Source: Actinomycetota bacterium
GTDB lineage: Bacteria > Actinomycetota > Thermoleophilia > Gaiellales > Gaiellaceae
NCBI GenBank assembly: GCA_003162055.1
Contig: PMNA01000013.1
Coordinates: forward strand, 1 to 64,000
Direction: 5' to 3'
Length of the DNA: 64,000 nucleotides
Shown one piece after another: positions 50,391-60,956 of the stretch (within the stretch, counting starts at the first letter, position 1; every line of letters begins with the position of its first letter). The position numbers and the translations under genes are program-made. The notes below the pieces were generated by a model, which did no database searches, had not been told where the DNA came from, and was given only the letters and a program-made list of their open reading frames with translations.

Positions 50391-52022
50391 GTGGACGACC
50401 AAATCGCAGCCGCCTCGGACGCGCGAGACGCGGCCGATACCGGTTATCTCGATAGCTCGGCGCGCGGTAACGGACTCGCCAGGTCGACCGCCATCTTCTC
50501 GGTGGCGACGGCGGTCTCACGCGTGCTCGGTCTCGCGCGCGAGGTCATCGTCCGCGCTCTCTTTGGCGTCTTCGGCCCGATCAACGCCTTCGAGGTCGCG
50601 TTCCTGATCCCGAATACCGTTCGGGCGCTGGTCGCCGACACCGCCGTCTCCTCGGCGATCGTACCGGTGTTCAGCGAGCTGCTCGAGAAAGGGGAGCGCA
50701 AGCGCGCCTGGCGGGTCGCCTCCAGCCTCTTCTGGCTCTTCCTGCTCGGCCTCGGCGGCCTGACCGCTCTCTTCATTCTCACGGCGCCCTGGGTAATGGC
50801 GCCCTTCGGCTACCACGGTCACGAGGCGCACCTGGTCGTCAGCTTCTCGCGCATCCTCTTCCCGATCGTCGCTCTGCTCGGCGTCTCCGGAATCGTCGTG
50901 GGCATCCTCAACAGCTACGACCACTTCACTGTCCCGGCGCTGAGCCCGGTGTTCTGGAACCTCGCCATCCTGGCCGGGCTGGCACTCGGCGTGCCGAACG
51001 TGCACACGCTCGACGCCAAGCTCTACGTTTACGCCTTCTCGATCCTGGTCGGCACGGTCATCCAGGTCTTGCTCCCGTTCCCCTGGCTCAGGGGTCGCGA
51101 CGACCGGTTACGGGTCCTGATCGACATTCACGACCCGGCCGTGCGGCGGGTGTTCGTGCTGATGGTGCCGGTGACTCTCGGCCTTGGCTTGATCAACTTC
51201 AACGCCGTCATCGACACCTTCGTCGGCGCTCGCATGATCGACAAGAACCTCGCCCCTAGCGCGCTGACCGCGGCCTTTCGCCTCTATGTGCTGCCGCAGG
51301 GGATCTTCTCGGTCGCGGTCGCGACCGTTCTCTTTCCCAGGCTCTCGCGCCTGGCGACCAGGAAAGACATGGAGGGCTTCCGAGAGACCGTCTCGCTCGG
51401 CCTGCGCCAGATCGCCTTCCTGCTCGTTCCCGCGAGCGTGATCTGCGCCGTTTTAGCCGTGCCGATCACGCGTCTTGTCTATCAGCGCTTCGCCTTCCAT
51501 TCCGGCCAGACCACCATTGTTGCCGCGGCGCTTGCGGCCTTTTCCGCCGGCCTGACCTTCAACGGCACGATGCTGATGCTCAACAGGGCGTTTTTCAGCC
51601 TGCAGTCGAACTGGATACCAACCGTCGTCGCGCTCGCGAATCTCGTGATCAACGCCGCGCTGGATGTCGCTTTCGCCGGCTTCGGCGTCTGGGGCATCGC
51701 ACTCTCGACCTCGATCGTGAACATCGCCGGGACGGTTGCGCTGCTCGTATTGCTGCGGCGACGGATCGGTTCCGTCGACGAGAGACGCGTGCTGGGCTCG
51801 ACCCTACGCATCGTCTGTGCCTCGGCCCTGCTCGCCGCGGTCTCGTTCTTCATCTGGCTCGGTCTCGACCACGTACTCGGCCGCAGCTTTCCCGCGCAGC
51901 TCCTATCGCTCGGTAGCGCGCTTGGCGTCGGTCTGGTCGTCTACCTAGCCGCGTCGCGCCTGCTGCGGGTGCAGGAGCTCGAAGCCGTACTATCGTTGCG
52001 AGCCCGAGTGCGGCGCAGTTAG
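50391..52022 (+). CDS. murJ: Lipid II flippase MurJ
   Basis: A 543-aa MviN/MurJ protein with about 14 helices that flips the peptidoglycan precursor lipid II across the membrane. The N-terminus carries [20 protein letters not shown]; later [20 protein letters not shown] and [20 protein letters not shown] are family segments. A 40-residue hydrophilic N-terminus precedes helix 1. No kinase or pseudokinase tail, unlike mycobacterial MviN. lepA follows 25 bp downstream. Confidence 0.92.
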   Translation: MDDQIAAASDARDAADTGYLDSSARGNGLARSTAIFSVATAVSRVLGLAREVIVRALFGVFGPINAFEVAFLIPNTVRALVADTAVSSAIVPVFSELLEKGERKRAWRVASSLFWLFLLGLGGLTALFILTAPWVMAPFGYHGHEAHLVVSFSRILFPIVALLGVSGIVVGILNSYDHFTVPALSPVFWNLAILAGLALGVPNVHTLDAKLYVYAFSILVGTVIQVLLPFPWLRGRDDRLRVLIDIHDPAVRRVFVLMVPVTLGLGLINFNAVIDTFVGARMIDKNLAPSALTAAFRLYVLPQGIFSVAVATVLFPRLSRLATRKDMEGFRETVSLGLRQIAFLLVPASVICAVLAVPITRLVYQRFAFHSGQTTIVAAALAAFSAGLTFNGTMLMLNRAFFSLQSNWIPTVVALANLVINAALDVAFAGFGVWGIALSTSIVNIAGTVALLVLLRRRIGSVDERRVLGSTLRIVCASALLAAVSFFIWLGLDHVLGRSFPAQLLSLGSALGVGLVVYLAASRLLRVQELEAVLSLRARVRRS

Positions 52023-52047
52023 CAGGCTGCGCCGAGAGGCGTATCCC

Positions 52048-53841
52048 ATGGACCAGAGCAAGATCCGCAACTTCTCGATCATCGCCCACATCGACCACGG
52101 CAAGTCGACGCTGGCCGATCGCATCCTTGAGCTGACCCACGCCGTCTCCAAGCGCGAGATGCGCGAGCAGGTGCTCGATTCGATGGAGCTGGAGCGCGAG
52201 CGCGGCATCACGATCAAGGCTCAGGCGGTGCGCGTGCAGTGGAAGGGTCACGAGCTGAACCTGATCGACACGCCCGGGCACGTCGACTTCAGTTACGAGG
52301 TCTCGCGCTCGCTGCAGGCCTGTGAGGGAGCCCTGCTGGTGGTGGACGCCGCGCAGGGGATCGAGGCCCAGACGCTGGCCAACGCCTACCTGGCGATCGA
52401 GAACGACCTGGAGATCGTTCCCGTCCTGAACAAGATCGACCTGCCCCAGGCCGACCCCGAGGGCACCGCGATCGAGGTCTCGCATCTTCTCGGCGGTGCG
52501 CCCGAGCAAGTGCTGGCGATCTCGGCCAAGACCGGGCAGGGAGTCGAGCCGGTGCTCGACGCCGTGATCGAGCGGATCCCGGCGCCGACGGGAGATCTGG
52601 ACGCGCCGGCCCGCGCGCTCGTATTCGACTCCTCCTACGACCAGTACCGCGGCGTGGTGGCCTTCGTGCGCATGATCGACGGCTCGTTCTCGCGCCGCCA
52701 GGCGCTCAAGGCGATGGCGCTCGGCACCGAGTTCGAGCCCGAGGAGATCGGCTTCTTCGGCCCTGGGATGAGGCCGGTCGAGACGCTCGGCGCGGGCGAG
52801 GTGGGCTATCTCGTCACCGGCCTCAAGGACGTTGCCCGGCTGCGCGTCGGCGACACGATCACGACCGTGGCAGGTCCTGCCTCGGCGCCGCTTCCGGGCT
52901 ACAAGGAAGTCAAGCCTATGGTCTTCGCCGGGCTCTTCCCGACCGAGTCGGACGCCTATCCCGAGCTGCGCGAGGCGCTGGAGAAGCTGAAGCTGAACGA
53001 CGCAGCGCTCCTGTACGAGCCCGAGACCTCGCAGGCGCTCGGCTTCGGCTTCCGCTGCGGCTTCCTGGGTCTCTTGCACATGGAGATCGTGCGCGAGCGG
53101 CTGGAGCGGGAGTTCGACCTCGATCTATTGGTGACGGCGCCGAACGTCGCCTACCGGGTGAAGACGCTGGGCGGAGCGGAGCTGGAGGTGCACAACCCGG
53201 CCGAGATGCCGGACGAGCGCGAGGAGGTTCTCGAGCCCTACATCAAGGCGACGGTGATCGTGCCCAAGGATTTCGTCGGCTCGGTGATGGAGCTCTGTAA
53301 CGAGCGCCGCGGCCGCTTCGACCACATGGAGTACCTCTCCGAGCAGCGGGTGATGCTGATCTACGAGTTGCCGCTGGGCGAGATCGTGCTCGACTTCTAC
53401 GACCAGCTCAAGTCGCGCACGCGCGGCTACGCCTCCTTCGACTACGACCTGAGCGGCTTCCGCCCGGGCGAGCTGGTGCGGGTGGATATCCTCGTCGGCG
53501 GCGAGCCGGTCGACGCCCTCTCGCTGATCCTGCACAAGGACCGCGCCTACGATACGGGGCGCCTGCTGGTCGAGCGGCTGCGCAAGGAGATCCCGCGGCA
53601 GATGTTCGACGTGCCGATTCAGGCCGCGATCGGCTCCCGCGTGATCGCGCGCGAGACGGTCAAGGCCAAGCGCAAGGACGTGCTGGCCAAGTGCTACGGC
53701 GGTGACATCAGCCGCAAGCGCAAGCTGCTCGAGAAACAGAAGAAGGGCAAGAAACGGATGAAGCAAGTTGGCTCGGTCGAGGTGCCGCAGGAGGCGTTCC
53801 TGGCTGTGCTCAAGCTGGATGGGGGCGGAGGGAAGAAGTGA
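52048..53841 (+). CDS. lepA: Elongation factor 4 (LepA)
   Basis: A 597-aa translational GTPase that back-translocates or helps assemble ribosomes. G1 [14 protein letters not shown]3 [12 protein letters not shown]4 NKIDLP are intact; the EF-G-like domains and the LepA-specific C-terminal domain end with [23 protein letters not shown] start; its TGA overlaps the hemW GTG (GTGA). Confidence 0.98.
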   Translation: MDQSKIRNFSIIAHIDHGKSTLADRILELTHAVSKREMREQVLDSMELERERGITIKAQAVRVQWKGHELNLIDTPGHVDFSYEVSRSLQACEGALLVVDAAQGIEAQTLANAYLAIENDLEIVPVLNKIDLPQADPEGTAIEVSHLLGGAPEQVLAISAKTGQGVEPVLDAVIERIPAPTGDLDAPARALVFDSSYDQYRGVVAFVRMIDGSFSRRQALKAMALGTEFEPEEIGFFGPGMRPVETLGAGEVGYLVTGLKDVARLRVGDTITTVAGPASAPLPGYKEVKPMVFAGLFPTESDAYPELREALEKLKLNDAALLYEPETSQALGFGFRCGFLGLLHMEIVRERLEREFDLDLLVTAPNVAYRVKTLGGAELEVHNPAEMPDEREEVLEPYIKATVIVPKDFVGSVMELCNERRGRFDHMEYLSEQRVMLIYELPLGEIVLDFYDQLKSRTRGYASFDYDLSGFRPGELVRVDILVGGEPVDALSLILHKDRAYDTGRLLVERLRKEIPRQMFDVPIQAAIGSRVIARETVKAKRKDVLAKCYGGDISRKRKLLEKQKKGKKRMKQVGSVEVPQEAFLAVLKLDGGGGKK

Positions 53842-54971
53842 GCGGCGCCCGCCATCTATACGTCCATATTCCCTTCTGCGTCTCGCGCTGCGACTACTGC
53901 GACTTCGTCTCGCTGACGGGGCAGCGCGATCAGCAGGCCCGCTACGTCGAGGTGCTGCTGGCCGAGCTGGAGCTGGAGCGAGAGCTGCTGGCGCCCGAGC
54001 TGGACTCGGTCTATCTCGGCGGAGGTACGCCGACCCTGCTCGAAGCCGCTGCTCTACGTTGCCTGCTCGACGGGTTGCCCGCCGCAGCCGAGCTGACCGT
54101 GGAAGCCAATCCGGAGACCGTGACGCCCGAGCTCGCCGGGGCGCTCGTGGAGGCGGGCGTGAACCGCGTCTCGCTCGGCGCGCAGAGCTTTCAGCCGCGC
54201 CTGCTCGAGCTGCTTGGTCGCCGCGCCGGTCCCGACGACGTCCGCCGCGCTTTCCGGCTCCTCCGCGAGGCCGGGATGGAGAACATCTCGCTCGATCTCC
54301 TCTACGGAATCCCCGGGCAGAGCCGCCGCGACCTCAACGCCGATCTCGGCGCGGCGCTCACCCTCGCACCCGAGCACCTCTCCTGTTACGAGCTGGAGGC
54401 GAAGTCGGGAACGCGCTTCGCCCACGAGCACGGTGCCGAGCTGGCCGCGCAGTCCGAGGCGCTGGAAGACCACCTGGAGCACGTCGTCGAGCGCCTGACC
54501 GGCTCGGGCTACCGCTGGTACGAGACCGCCAACTTCGCCCGCGGCGAGCCCGGGCGCGACTTGCGGAGCTTTCACAACCTCGGCTACTGGCGCGGGCACG
54601 ACTATCTCGGGATCGGGATCGGCGCCGTCTCGACGCTGAGCGGATGCCGCTGGAAAAACGCGCCCTCGCTGCCGCACTACCTCGAGGCGCTGGAGCGGAA
54701 GGCGAGGCCGCCGCGTGAGACCGAGGCGCTGGACGAGGCGACGAAGTTGCGCGAGCGCGTGATGCTGGGCCTGCGCCTGGACGAGCCCGTGGAAATCGCG
54801 GAGGTGGAAGCGGCGCTCGATCGCGACGCGCTCGCTCGACTCTCCGATCTCGGCCTCGTCCTGGTCGAGGGCGGAATGCTGACGCTCAGTTCTCGCGGGC
54901 GGATGCTCGGGGGAGCGGTCAGCGCCGAGCTGATCGTCTGGGACGCGGAGCCCGTGCTCGCGGGGACCTAG
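53838..54971 (+). CDS. hemW: Radical SAM protein HemW
   Basis: A 377-aa radical SAM protein of the HemN/HemW family. The cluster motif CX3CX2C is [23 protein letters not shown] and [15 protein letters not shown] follow, and the HemN C-terminal domain is present ([18 protein letters not shown]). HemW members are heme chaperones, not coproporphyrinogen oxidases, despite frequent naming; the missing N-terminal HemN extension fits HemW. It sits between lepA and hrcA as in many Gram-positive genomes. Confidence 0.92.
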   Translation: MSGARHLYVHIPFCVSRCDYCDFVSLTGQRDQQARYVEVLLAELELERELLAPELDSVYLGGGTPTLLEAAALRCLLDGLPAAAELTVEANPETVTPELAGALVEAGVNRVSLGAQSFQPRLLELLGRRAGPDDVRRAFRLLREAGMENISLDLLYGIPGQSRRDLNADLGAALTLAPEHLSCYELEAKSGTRFAHEHGAELAAQSEALEDHLEHVVERLTGSGYRWYETANFARGEPGRDLRSFHNLGYWRGHDYLGIGIGAVSTLSGCRWKNAPSLPHYLEALERKARPPRETEALDEATKLRERVMLGLRLDEPVEIAEVEAALDRDALARLSDLGLVLVEGGMLTLSSRGRMLGGAVSAELIVWDAEPVLAGT

Positions 54972-55176
54972 AGGCCCAGTGCCGAGGTCGTACCTGAGCG
55001 CGCTGGTGGTGTTCGTAGCGCGCAGCCGACGACGGTATTGAATCGGCACGGAATCGGCACTTTCTAGGGTGTTTTCGGCTTTCGTGGGACGGTATCTTCG
55101 AACGACCCCGCGGGCGGGTGGCTTGGTGGCGGGCGGATGAGCTGGCGCCTGCAAGCGCCCGACGCACAAACCTCGC
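54972..55176. other. Gap between hemW and hrcA
   Basis: About 200 bases without a recognised gene. No CIRCE element (TTAGCACTC-N9-GAGTGCTAA) is visible here, which is notable ahead of hrcA. Confidence 0.5.
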
Positions 55177-55182
55177 TAAAAT
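55177..55182 (+). promoter_or_regulatory. -10 element TAAAAT, leaderless hrcA start
   Basis: TAAAAT is eight bases before the hrcA ATG at 55191; it is the most AT-rich hexamer in the area and fixes the start. Confidence 0.55.
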
Positions 55183-55190
55183 ACCTGCAA

Positions 55191-56237
55191 ATGCCCGATC
55201 CTCTAGCAGTTGATCTGAGCGATCGCCAGCGCCGGATTCTGCGCACGGTGGTCGAGGAGTACGTGACGAGCGGTCAGCCGGTCGGCTCCAAGCACCTGGT
55301 CGAGAGCTCCGGGCTTTCCATCTCCTCCTCGACCGTGCGCTACGAATTGGCCGAGCTGGAGGAGCGCGGGCTGCTGACTCATCCGCACACCTCCGCCGGG
55401 CGCATTCCCACCGACGGCGGCTACCGCTGCTACGTCGATTCGCTTCTTTCCGAGCGCTCGCCGCAATCCGAGCTGCTCTCGCTCGACTTGAGCGTCGCTC
55501 AGAACGAGGTCGAGGAGGCGCTCGAGGCAACGACGGAGATGCTGGCGGGTATGACGCATCTGCTTGCGCTCGCTTCGGCGCCGTCGCTCGAGACCACCGC
55601 CGTGCGCCACGTCGAGGTGCTGCAGCTGCAGCCGCACGTCGTCCTGATCGTGCTGATCACCTCGACGGGCGAGGTCTCGAAGCGGGCCTGCGCGTTCGAG
55701 GCGCCCGTCGACTCGGGGCTGGTGAACTGGGCACGCGAGTACCTGAACGAGCGCCTCGAGGGGCGCGCGCTCGGGCCGCGCCTGCTGCGCCAGGCGCTCG
55801 AGGATCACGCGTTGAGTGCCGGAGAGCGCGATTTCCTCGCGGTTCTGCGTCCGGCTTTGGAGGAGCAGGCCGGCCGCGGCGACGAGCGCGTCTTCGTCGG
55901 CGGCGCGGCGATGCTGCTCGACGCCGTCCGCGGCAGCGAGCTGGACGCCTGCCGCAGCCTGCTCGCGGTGCTCGAGCGCCGGGCGGCCACGCTCGAGCTA
56001 CTACGCGCCTCGATCGAGCAGCGCCGGCCCTACGTCCGCGTCGGCGAGGAGCTCGACAACCCGGCTCTGAGCGGCGTCTCGCTGGTCGGCGCTCGCTACG
56101 GCCTGGCGCACCGCTCGCTCGGCACGGTCTCCCTACTCGGCCCGATGCGGATGGACTACGAGAAGGCGATCGGCGCGGTCAGGGCAGCCGCGCAGGAGCT
56201 CTCGCGCTTCGTCGAGGACGTCTACGAGGAGCCCTGA
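55191..56237 (+). CDS. hrcA: Heat-inducible repressor HrcA
   Basis: A 348-aa repressor of heat-shock genes. The N-terminal winged helix (LSDRQRRILRTVVEEYVTSG; SSSTVRYELAELEERGLLTH) is followed by the family mark HTSAGRIPTDGGYRCYVDSL, a GAF-like dimer domain and the end LGPMRMDYEKAIGAVRAAAQ. It should bind CIRCE sites, none of which is visible around hrcA or dnaJ here. dnaJ lies 171 bp downstream with its own start signals. Confidence 0.95.
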   Translation: MPDPLAVDLSDRQRRILRTVVEEYVTSGQPVGSKHLVESSGLSISSSTVRYELAELEERGLLTHPHTSAGRIPTDGGYRCYVDSLLSERSPQSELLSLDLSVAQNEVEEALEATTEMLAGMTHLLALASAPSLETTAVRHVEVLQLQPHVVLIVLITSTGEVSKRACAFEAPVDSGLVNWAREYLNERLEGRALGPRLLRQALEDHALSAGERDFLAVLRPALEEQAGRGDERVFVGGAAMLLDAVRGSELDACRSLLAVLERRAATLELLRASIEQRRPYVRVGEELDNPALSGVSLVGARYGLAHRSLGTVSLLGPMRMDYEKAIGAVRAAAQELSRFVEDVYEEP

Positions 56238-56394
56238 GAGCACACGCTGACTCTGATTCTTTGGTAAGTCGGCACAGACGGGTGTGTTTTCCCCGGGTAG
56301 CGTTTACGTTGGGGTTCCCCACCGAGGGCGCCGAGAAAGCCCCCTGCCCGCCCAAACCCACCCGCCGTCCCGCCTCCACTTGAGCGCGCCTGAC

Positions 56395-56400
56395 TAACCT
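56395..56400 (+). promoter_or_regulatory. -10-like TAACCT before dnaJ
   Basis: TAACCT ends eight bases before the dnaJ ATG at 56409; the 171-bp gap before it shows nothing else I can name. Confidence 0.45.
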
Positions 56401-56408
56401 TGAGCCAG

Positions 56409-57530
56409 ATGTCCACGACCGAACGCGACTACTACGAGCTGCTCGGCGTCTCGCGCGGCGCCAGCGAGGCCGAGATCAAGAAGGCCTTCCGCGCGCTGGC
56501 GCGCGAGTTGCACCCCGACGTCTCCGACCATCCCGAGGCCGAGGAGCGCTTCAAGCAGCTGGTCGAGGCCTACGAGGTGCTGTCCAAGAGCGAGACGCGC
56601 GAGCTCTACGACCGTTTCGGGCACGCCGGTCTGCGCAGCGGCGGCTACCAGCCGACGGGCGTCGATTTCGGAAGCCTGTCCGATCTCTTCTCGGCCTTCT
56701 TCGGCGACGAGATGTTCGGCGCCGCGGCGCAATCTCGGGGGAGGCAGCGCGGAGCCGACATCGCCGCCGAGGTCGAGATCGAGCTGACCGAGGCGGCGAC
56801 GGGGCTCAAGCGAGAGGTCGCCTTCGAGGCCGAGACGGTTTGCCATCTCTGTGAGGGCTCGGGCATGGAGCCCGGAACCGAGCCGACTACCTGTCCCACC
56901 TGCAAGGGCCAGGGGATGTTCCAGCAGGTCTCCCAGAGCATCTTCGGCCAGGTGATGCGCACCCAGGCCTGCGCTACCTGCGGCGGCGCGGGCAAGGTGA
57001 TCGAGCACCCCTGCGAAAACTGCAAGGGCAGCGGGCGCGAGATGGACGAGCGCACCCTGGAGGTCGAGATTCCGGCCGGTATCCACGACCGCCAGCCGAT
57101 CCGTATCTCCGGCGAGGGACACGCCGGCGCCCGCGGCGGCGGCGCCGGCGACGTCTACGTGCTGGTGCGCGTGCGCCCCGACGCGCGTTTCGTGCGCGAG
57201 GGCGACGACCTCGTCTCGACGCTGGAGCTGACGATGACCCAGGCCGCGCTCGGTGGCAGGAGAACCGTGGCGACTCTCGACGGCGAGACCGAGGTCGAGA
57301 TCAAGCCGGGCAGCCAGCCGGGCACCGTGCTCACGCTCAAGGGCAAGGGCATGCCGCGGCTGCAGGGCTTCGGCCATGGCGACCTGCGCCTGCTGCTGAG
57401 CGTGCTCGTCCCGCGCAAGCTCGACGAGGAGCAGCGCAAGTTGCTCCAGCAGTTCGAGGAGGGCGCCACCGCCGTCACCTACGAGCACGACGAAGGCGTT
57501 TTCAAGCGACTGAAGGGCGTCTTCCACTGA
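56409..57530 (+). CDS. dnaJ: Chaperone DnaJ
   Basis: A 373-aa Hsp40. The J domain has the HPD motif in [18 protein letters not shown]; a Gly-rich linker follows with [18 protein letters not shown]. The zinc region has four CxxCxGxG repeats ([32 protein letters not shown]), then two beta domains. It recruits substrates to DnaK, whose gene is not here. A TTG three codons earlier is an alternative start. The TGA overlaps the probable CTG start of prmA. Confidence 0.97.
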   Translation: MSTTERDYYELLGVSRGASEAEIKKAFRALARELHPDVSDHPEAEERFKQLVEAYEVLSKSETRELYDRFGHAGLRSGGYQPTGVDFGSLSDLFSAFFGDEMFGAAAQSRGRQRGADIAAEVEIELTEAATGLKREVAFEAETVCHLCEGSGMEPGTEPTTCPTCKGQGMFQQVSQSIFGQVMRTQACATCGGAGKVIEHPCENCKGSGREMDERTLEVEIPAGIHDRQPIRISGEGHAGARGGGAGDVYVLVRVRPDARFVREGDDLVSTLELTMTQAALGGRRTVATLDGETEVEIKPGSQPGTVLTLKGKGMPRLQGFGHGDLRLLLSVLVPRKLDEEQRKLLQQFEEGATAVTYEHDEGVFKRLKGVFH

Positions 57531-58300
57531 CCGAGCTGCGGCGCATCGCCGTTCGCGTCCCGCTCGAGCAGGCGGAGGAGGCGCGGGCGGAGCTGCTCGA
57601 GTTCGCCGCGCACGGCTTCGAGGAGCGGGATCTTCCCGGAATGCTCGAGCTGGCCGTCTACGGCGGGCCGGAGGTCGAAGAGGCCCTGCGCGCGAGCTTC
57701 ACGGCTGTCAGGTCAGAGCTGGTGGAGCCCGGTTGGGAGGACAACTGGCGCGCCTTCCACCGTCCGGTCGAGATCGGGAAGCTGTGGGTCGGCCCGCCCT
57801 GGGAAGAGCCCCCGCAAGGACTTCTGCCGGTCGTGATCGATCCCGGCGGCGCCTTCGGTACCGGCGCCCATCCGACGACTCGCCTCTGCCTCGAGCTGCT
57901 GCAGGAGCTCGAGCCGGCGAGCCTCCTGGACATCGGCTGTGGCTCGGGCGTGCTGGCGATCGCGGCGGCGAAGCTCGGCTTCTCTTCCGTTGTCGCCCTC
58001 GACAACGATCCCGAGGCGATCGAAGCCACGCTCACGAACACCAAGGCAAACGGCGTCTCGCTCGATGCGCGCCTGGCCGATGTGCTTGCCGCATCGCTGC
58101 CGCCGGTGGAGGTCGCGGTCTGCAACATCAGCCTTCAGGCTCTGGAAGAGCTGGCCTCCGGGCTCGAGTGTGGGACGCTGGTCGCCTCGGGCTTCCTCGC
58201 CTCCGACGATCTACGCCTGGCCGGGTATAGCGTGGTGCGCAGGCAAGAGCAAGCAGATTGGGCGGCCGTCGTAGCTCGCCCGGAAAGGGGTGGCGAATGA
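57527..58300 (+). CDS. prmA: Ribosomal protein L11 methyltransferase, probable CTG start
   Basis: A SAM methyltransferase that trimethylates ribosomal protein L11. Motif I is [20 protein letters not shown], preceded by [16 protein letters not shown], and the NPPY-like motif reads NISLQ. The first ATG in frame (57641) would cut off a segment clearly like the PrmA N-terminus ([20 protein letters not shown]). No ATG, GTG or TTG exists between it and well inside dnaJ. The CTG at 57527 overlaps the dnaJ stop (CTGA), mirroring the 4-bp overlaps elsewhere, so CTG initiation giving 257 aa is most likely. Confidence 0.88.
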   Translation: MTELRRIAVRVPLEQAEEARAELLEFAAHGFEERDLPGMLELAVYGGPEVEEALRASFTAVRSELVEPGWEDNWRAFHRPVEIGKLWVGPPWEEPPQGLLPVVIDPGGAFGTGAHPTTRLCLELLQELEPASLLDIGCGSGVLAIAAAKLGFSSVVALDNDPEAIEATLTNTKANGVSLDARLADVLAASLPPVEVAVCNISLQALEELASGLECGTLVASGFLASDDLRLAGYSVVRRQEQADWAAVVARPERGGE

Positions 58301-58839
58301 TCGGGGAAGCAAAGCTCGAGGCAGCGCCTTCAGGCCTTCTGCCGGCCGACGAGGGCTGGTTCGTCGTCAACGTCCGCGACACCGCCTGGATGACGAACGA
58401 CCGGCACGGATCCGGTTGCCGGTTCGAGAACACGAACCTGCCCTTCCCGGAGATCGGCTTCAATCTGCGAGTCCTCGGGCCGGGGCAGTCGAGCTCGATT
58501 TATCACCGTGAGTCGAATCAGGAAGACTTCCTCGTGCTCGCGGGCAAGTGCCGGCTCCTGGTTGAGGGTCAGGAGAGGGAGCTCGAAGCCTGGGACTTCG
58601 TGCACTGCCCACCGAACACCGAGCACGTCTTTGTCGGCGCCGGTCCGGGCCGCTGCGTCATCTTGATGGCCGGGTCGCGCGATCCGGATGAGGACACCTT
58701 CTATCCGGTCTCGGGGCTGGCCCGACGCTACGACGCCGGCGTCGACAAGGGAACGAGCTCGTCGGTCGAGGCCTACGCGAATACCGGACCGTTTCGAGCC
58801 GAACGTCCCGCCGACTGGGACGAGCTCCCTTGGGCTTAG
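58297..58839 (+). CDS. Cupin-domain protein
   Basis: A 180-aa protein with a single cupin barrel: YHRESNQEDFLVLAGKCRLL is motif 1 (His, Glu/Asp ligands) and PPNTEHVFVGAGPGRCVILM motif 2 with its His. The function is not known; similar proteins occur as sugar isomerase- or dioxygenase-like singletons. ATG overlaps the prmA stop by 4 bp, placing it inside the translation-linked cluster, but homologues are not usual partners of prmA. Confidence 0.82.
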   Translation: MIGEAKLEAAPSGLLPADEGWFVVNVRDTAWMTNDRHGSGCRFENTNLPFPEIGFNLRVLGPGQSSSIYHRESNQEDFLVLAGKCRLLVEGQERELEAWDFVHCPPNTEHVFVGAGPGRCVILMAGSRDPDEDTFYPVSGLARRYDAGVDKGTSSSVEAYANTGPFRAERPADWDELPWA

Positions 58840-58865
58840 CCTGTGTTCGCGGGAGTTTTTGAGCC

Positions 58866-60059
58866 ATGACCACCTTCTCCGTGTGTTTTCTCGGCTGCAA
58901 GGTCTCCTACACCGACGCCGACGCGCTTCGGGAGCGCCTGCTCGCCGAGGGCCACGAGGAGGCGCGCGCGGGCGAGGCCGAGATCGCGCTCGTCAACAGC
59001 TGCTGCGTCACCCGCGAGGCGCTCGGCAAGTCGCGCCAGGCGGCGGCGAAGGCGGCGCGCACGCACAGGCGCGTTTACGTCACCGGCTGCGGCGCCAACC
59101 TCGAGGGCGCCTTCGCGAGCCTGCCCGAGAACGTGACGGTACTGAGCGGGCAAAGCGCGGACGCGCCCCAGCGGTTGGCTGGCCTGGTCGGTCGCGCCGG
59201 CGACGCCGTCTCCATCCGTCCCGAACGGGTTCGCGCCTTCGTCCAGATCCAGGACGGCTGCTCCTTTGGTTGTAGTTACTGCGTTGTGCCGCTGGTACGC
59301 GGGCCGGCGCGCTCGAAGTCGGCCGGGGCCGTGCTGGCGGAGGTCGGGCGCCGCGTAGGGCAGGGGCACAAGGAGGTCGTTCTCTCCGGGATCAATCTCG
59401 GCTGCTTCCACGACAGCGGCGCGGGCCTCTCGCTCGCCGGGCTGGTGCGCGAGGCGGGGAAGACGCCCGGCCTCGAGCGGCTGCGGCTCTCTTCGATCGA
59501 GATCAATCACGTCAGCCCCGAGCTGATCGCGGCGATCCGCGAGACGCCCACGGCCTGCCGCCACCTCCACGTTCCGCTCCAATCCGGCGACGACGAGATC
59601 CTGCGCGCAATGAAGCGCCACTACGACGCCGCCACCTTCCTGCGCCGCCTCGAAGGGCTGGAAGACTTCAACCTCACGAGCGACGTGATCGTCGGCTTCC
59701 CCGGCGAGGACGAGGCCGCTTTCGGGCGCACGCTCGATCTGGTCGAGCGTGCCGGAGTAACGAAAGTGCACGTCTTTCCCTACTCTCCGCGCCCCGGAAC
59801 CGCGAGCGAAGGCTGCGACGATGTTCCCGCCGCGGTGAAGAAGGAACGAGCCGCCCGCCTGCGCGAATCTTCGAAAAAAGCCTGCTTAGGCCGCTGGCGT
59901 GGCAAGATCGGTATGAGCGAGAGCGTTCTAGTCGATAGGCCGGGACGCGGCTACGCGAGCGACTACACGCCGTGGCTCGTCGACGGTCAGATCGGTGAGA
60001 TGGTGCAGGCAGAGGCGAAAAACGTGACGGAGCAGGGGATAATCGGAATAATGAGATGA
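58866..60059 (+). CDS. mtaB: tRNA t6A37 methylthiotransferase MtaB
   Basis: A 397-aa radical SAM enzyme adding a methylthio group to t6A at tRNA position 37. The N-terminal UPF0004 domain holds cluster cysteines in FLGCKVSYTDAD, NSCCVTREA and VTGCGANLEG; the radical SAM motif is CSFGCSYC; HLHVPLQSGDDEIL and DVIVGFPGEDEAAF follow, with a short TRAM-like end. The usual TLGCKVNQYE reads FLGCKVSYTD here. It overlaps the HIT gene by 4 bp. Confidence 0.93.
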   Translation: MTTFSVCFLGCKVSYTDADALRERLLAEGHEEARAGEAEIALVNSCCVTREALGKSRQAAAKAARTHRRVYVTGCGANLEGAFASLPENVTVLSGQSADAPQRLAGLVGRAGDAVSIRPERVRAFVQIQDGCSFGCSYCVVPLVRGPARSKSAGAVLAEVGRRVGQGHKEVVLSGINLGCFHDSGAGLSLAGLVREAGKTPGLERLRLSSIEINHVSPELIAAIRETPTACRHLHVPLQSGDDEILRAMKRHYDAATFLRRLEGLEDFNLTSDVIVGFPGEDEAAFGRTLDLVERAGVTKVHVFPYSPRPGTASEGCDDVPAAVKKERAARLRESSKKACLGRWRGKIGMSESVLVDRPGRGYASDYTPWLVDGQIGEMVQAEAKNVTEQGIIGIMR

Positions 60060-60427
60060 TGACTCCGACCGACTGTCTCTTTTGCGAGCTGATACGCAGC
60101 GGCTCCCACATCCGCCGCGACGACGGCTTCGTGGCCATCGAGGACATCAATCCCAAGGCCGAGGTGCACATCCTGATCGTGCCCGAGCGGCATATCGATA
60201 CCTTCCGCCAGATCGGCGAGTTCCCGCCCGAGGAAGCGCTGCGAATGCTCGAGTTCATCGCCGAGACGGCGAAAGCGCTTTCGCTCGAGGACTACCGTGT
60301 GCTCTGCACCGTCGGGCCGAGCGCCGGGCAAACGGTCTTCCATCTGCACTGGCACCTGCTCGGCGGGCGCGATCTGAGCGGCCGGCTGCCGGCACTGGCG
60401 CTGGTCGAGGCCGAGGGGGAGGAGTGA
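60056..60427 (+). CDS. HIT-family nucleotide hydrolase
   Basis: A 123-aa histidine-triad protein. The N-terminal CLFCEL and a His near KAEVHILIVPERHI precede the catalytic triad HLHWHLLGG at the C-terminus. Such HinT-like proteins hydrolyse AMP conjugates, including aminoacyl adenylates. ATG overlaps the mtaB stop by 4 bp; yqeY begins one base after its stop. Confidence 0.93.
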   Translation: MMTPTDCLFCELIRSGSHIRRDDGFVAIEDINPKAEVHILIVPERHIDTFRQIGEFPPEEALRMLEFIAETAKALSLEDYRVLCTVGPSAGQTVFHLHWHLLGGRDLSGRLPALALVEAEGEE

Positions 60428-60428
60428 C

Positions 60429-60866
60429 GTGATCAAGCGGATCGAGACAGAGCTCGCCGACGCAATTCGCGCCCACGACGAGTTGCGCCGCGACACGCTG
60501 CGCCTGATGCTCGCCTCGCTGCGCTCGGCCGAGAAGAAGCTGCTGCGGCCGCTCTCGGACGACGAGGAGCTGCTGGTGCTGCAGCACGAGCGCAAGCGGC
60601 GGGTCGAGGCGGCCGAGGCCTTTCGCGCCGGCGATCGCCCCGAGCGGGCTGCGCGCGAGGAGGCGGAGCTGAAGATCCTGGAGGAGTACATGCCGCCGCC
60701 GCTCTCGCAGGAAGAGCTGGAGGAGATCGTCGACAAGGCGGTCGCCGCGGTCGGGGCGACGAACGTGCGCGATCTTGGCCGCGTCATGGCCGATGTAATG
60801 CCTCAGGTCTCGGGCCGCGCCGACGGCTCGCTCGTATCGCAGCTGGTGCGCGAGGCACTCGCCTAG
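60429..60866 (+). CDS. yqeY: GatB/YqeY-domain protein
   Basis: A 145-aa helical protein: LADAIRAHDELRRDTLRLML, then EEYMPPPLSQEELEEIVDKA and a C-terminal tail domain as in the end of GatB (GRVMADVMPQVSGRADGSLV). Some members stimulate or mimic tRNA-dependent amidation, but the role is unsettled. GTG start in the middle of the translation-linked cluster. Confidence 0.92.
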   Translation: MIKRIETELADAIRAHDELRRDTLRLMLASLRSAEKKLLRPLSDDEELLVLQHERKRRVEAAEAFRAGDRPERAAREEAELKILEEYMPPPLSQEELEEIVDKAVAAVGATNVRDLGRVMADVMPQVSGRADGSLVSQLVREALA

Positions 60867-60941
60867 CCGGTGCCAGGAACCCGGACGCGGCGAAAGGTTG
60901 AACTCGCGCGGCGGCCGGTAACGAGCGCGAAGGCCAGCGCC

Positions 60942-60947
60942 TACACT
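60942..60947 (+). promoter_or_regulatory. -10-like TACACT before phoH
   Basis: TACACT ends nine bases before the phoH ATG at 60957; it sits in a 90-bp gap after yqeY. Confidence 0.4.
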
Positions 60948-60956
60948 GACACCCGG

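Noticed and set aside
55051-56408. CIRCE heat-shock operator near hrcA or dnaJ
   Set aside because: No TTAGCACTC-N9-GAGTGCTAA or near match was found in the two gaps.
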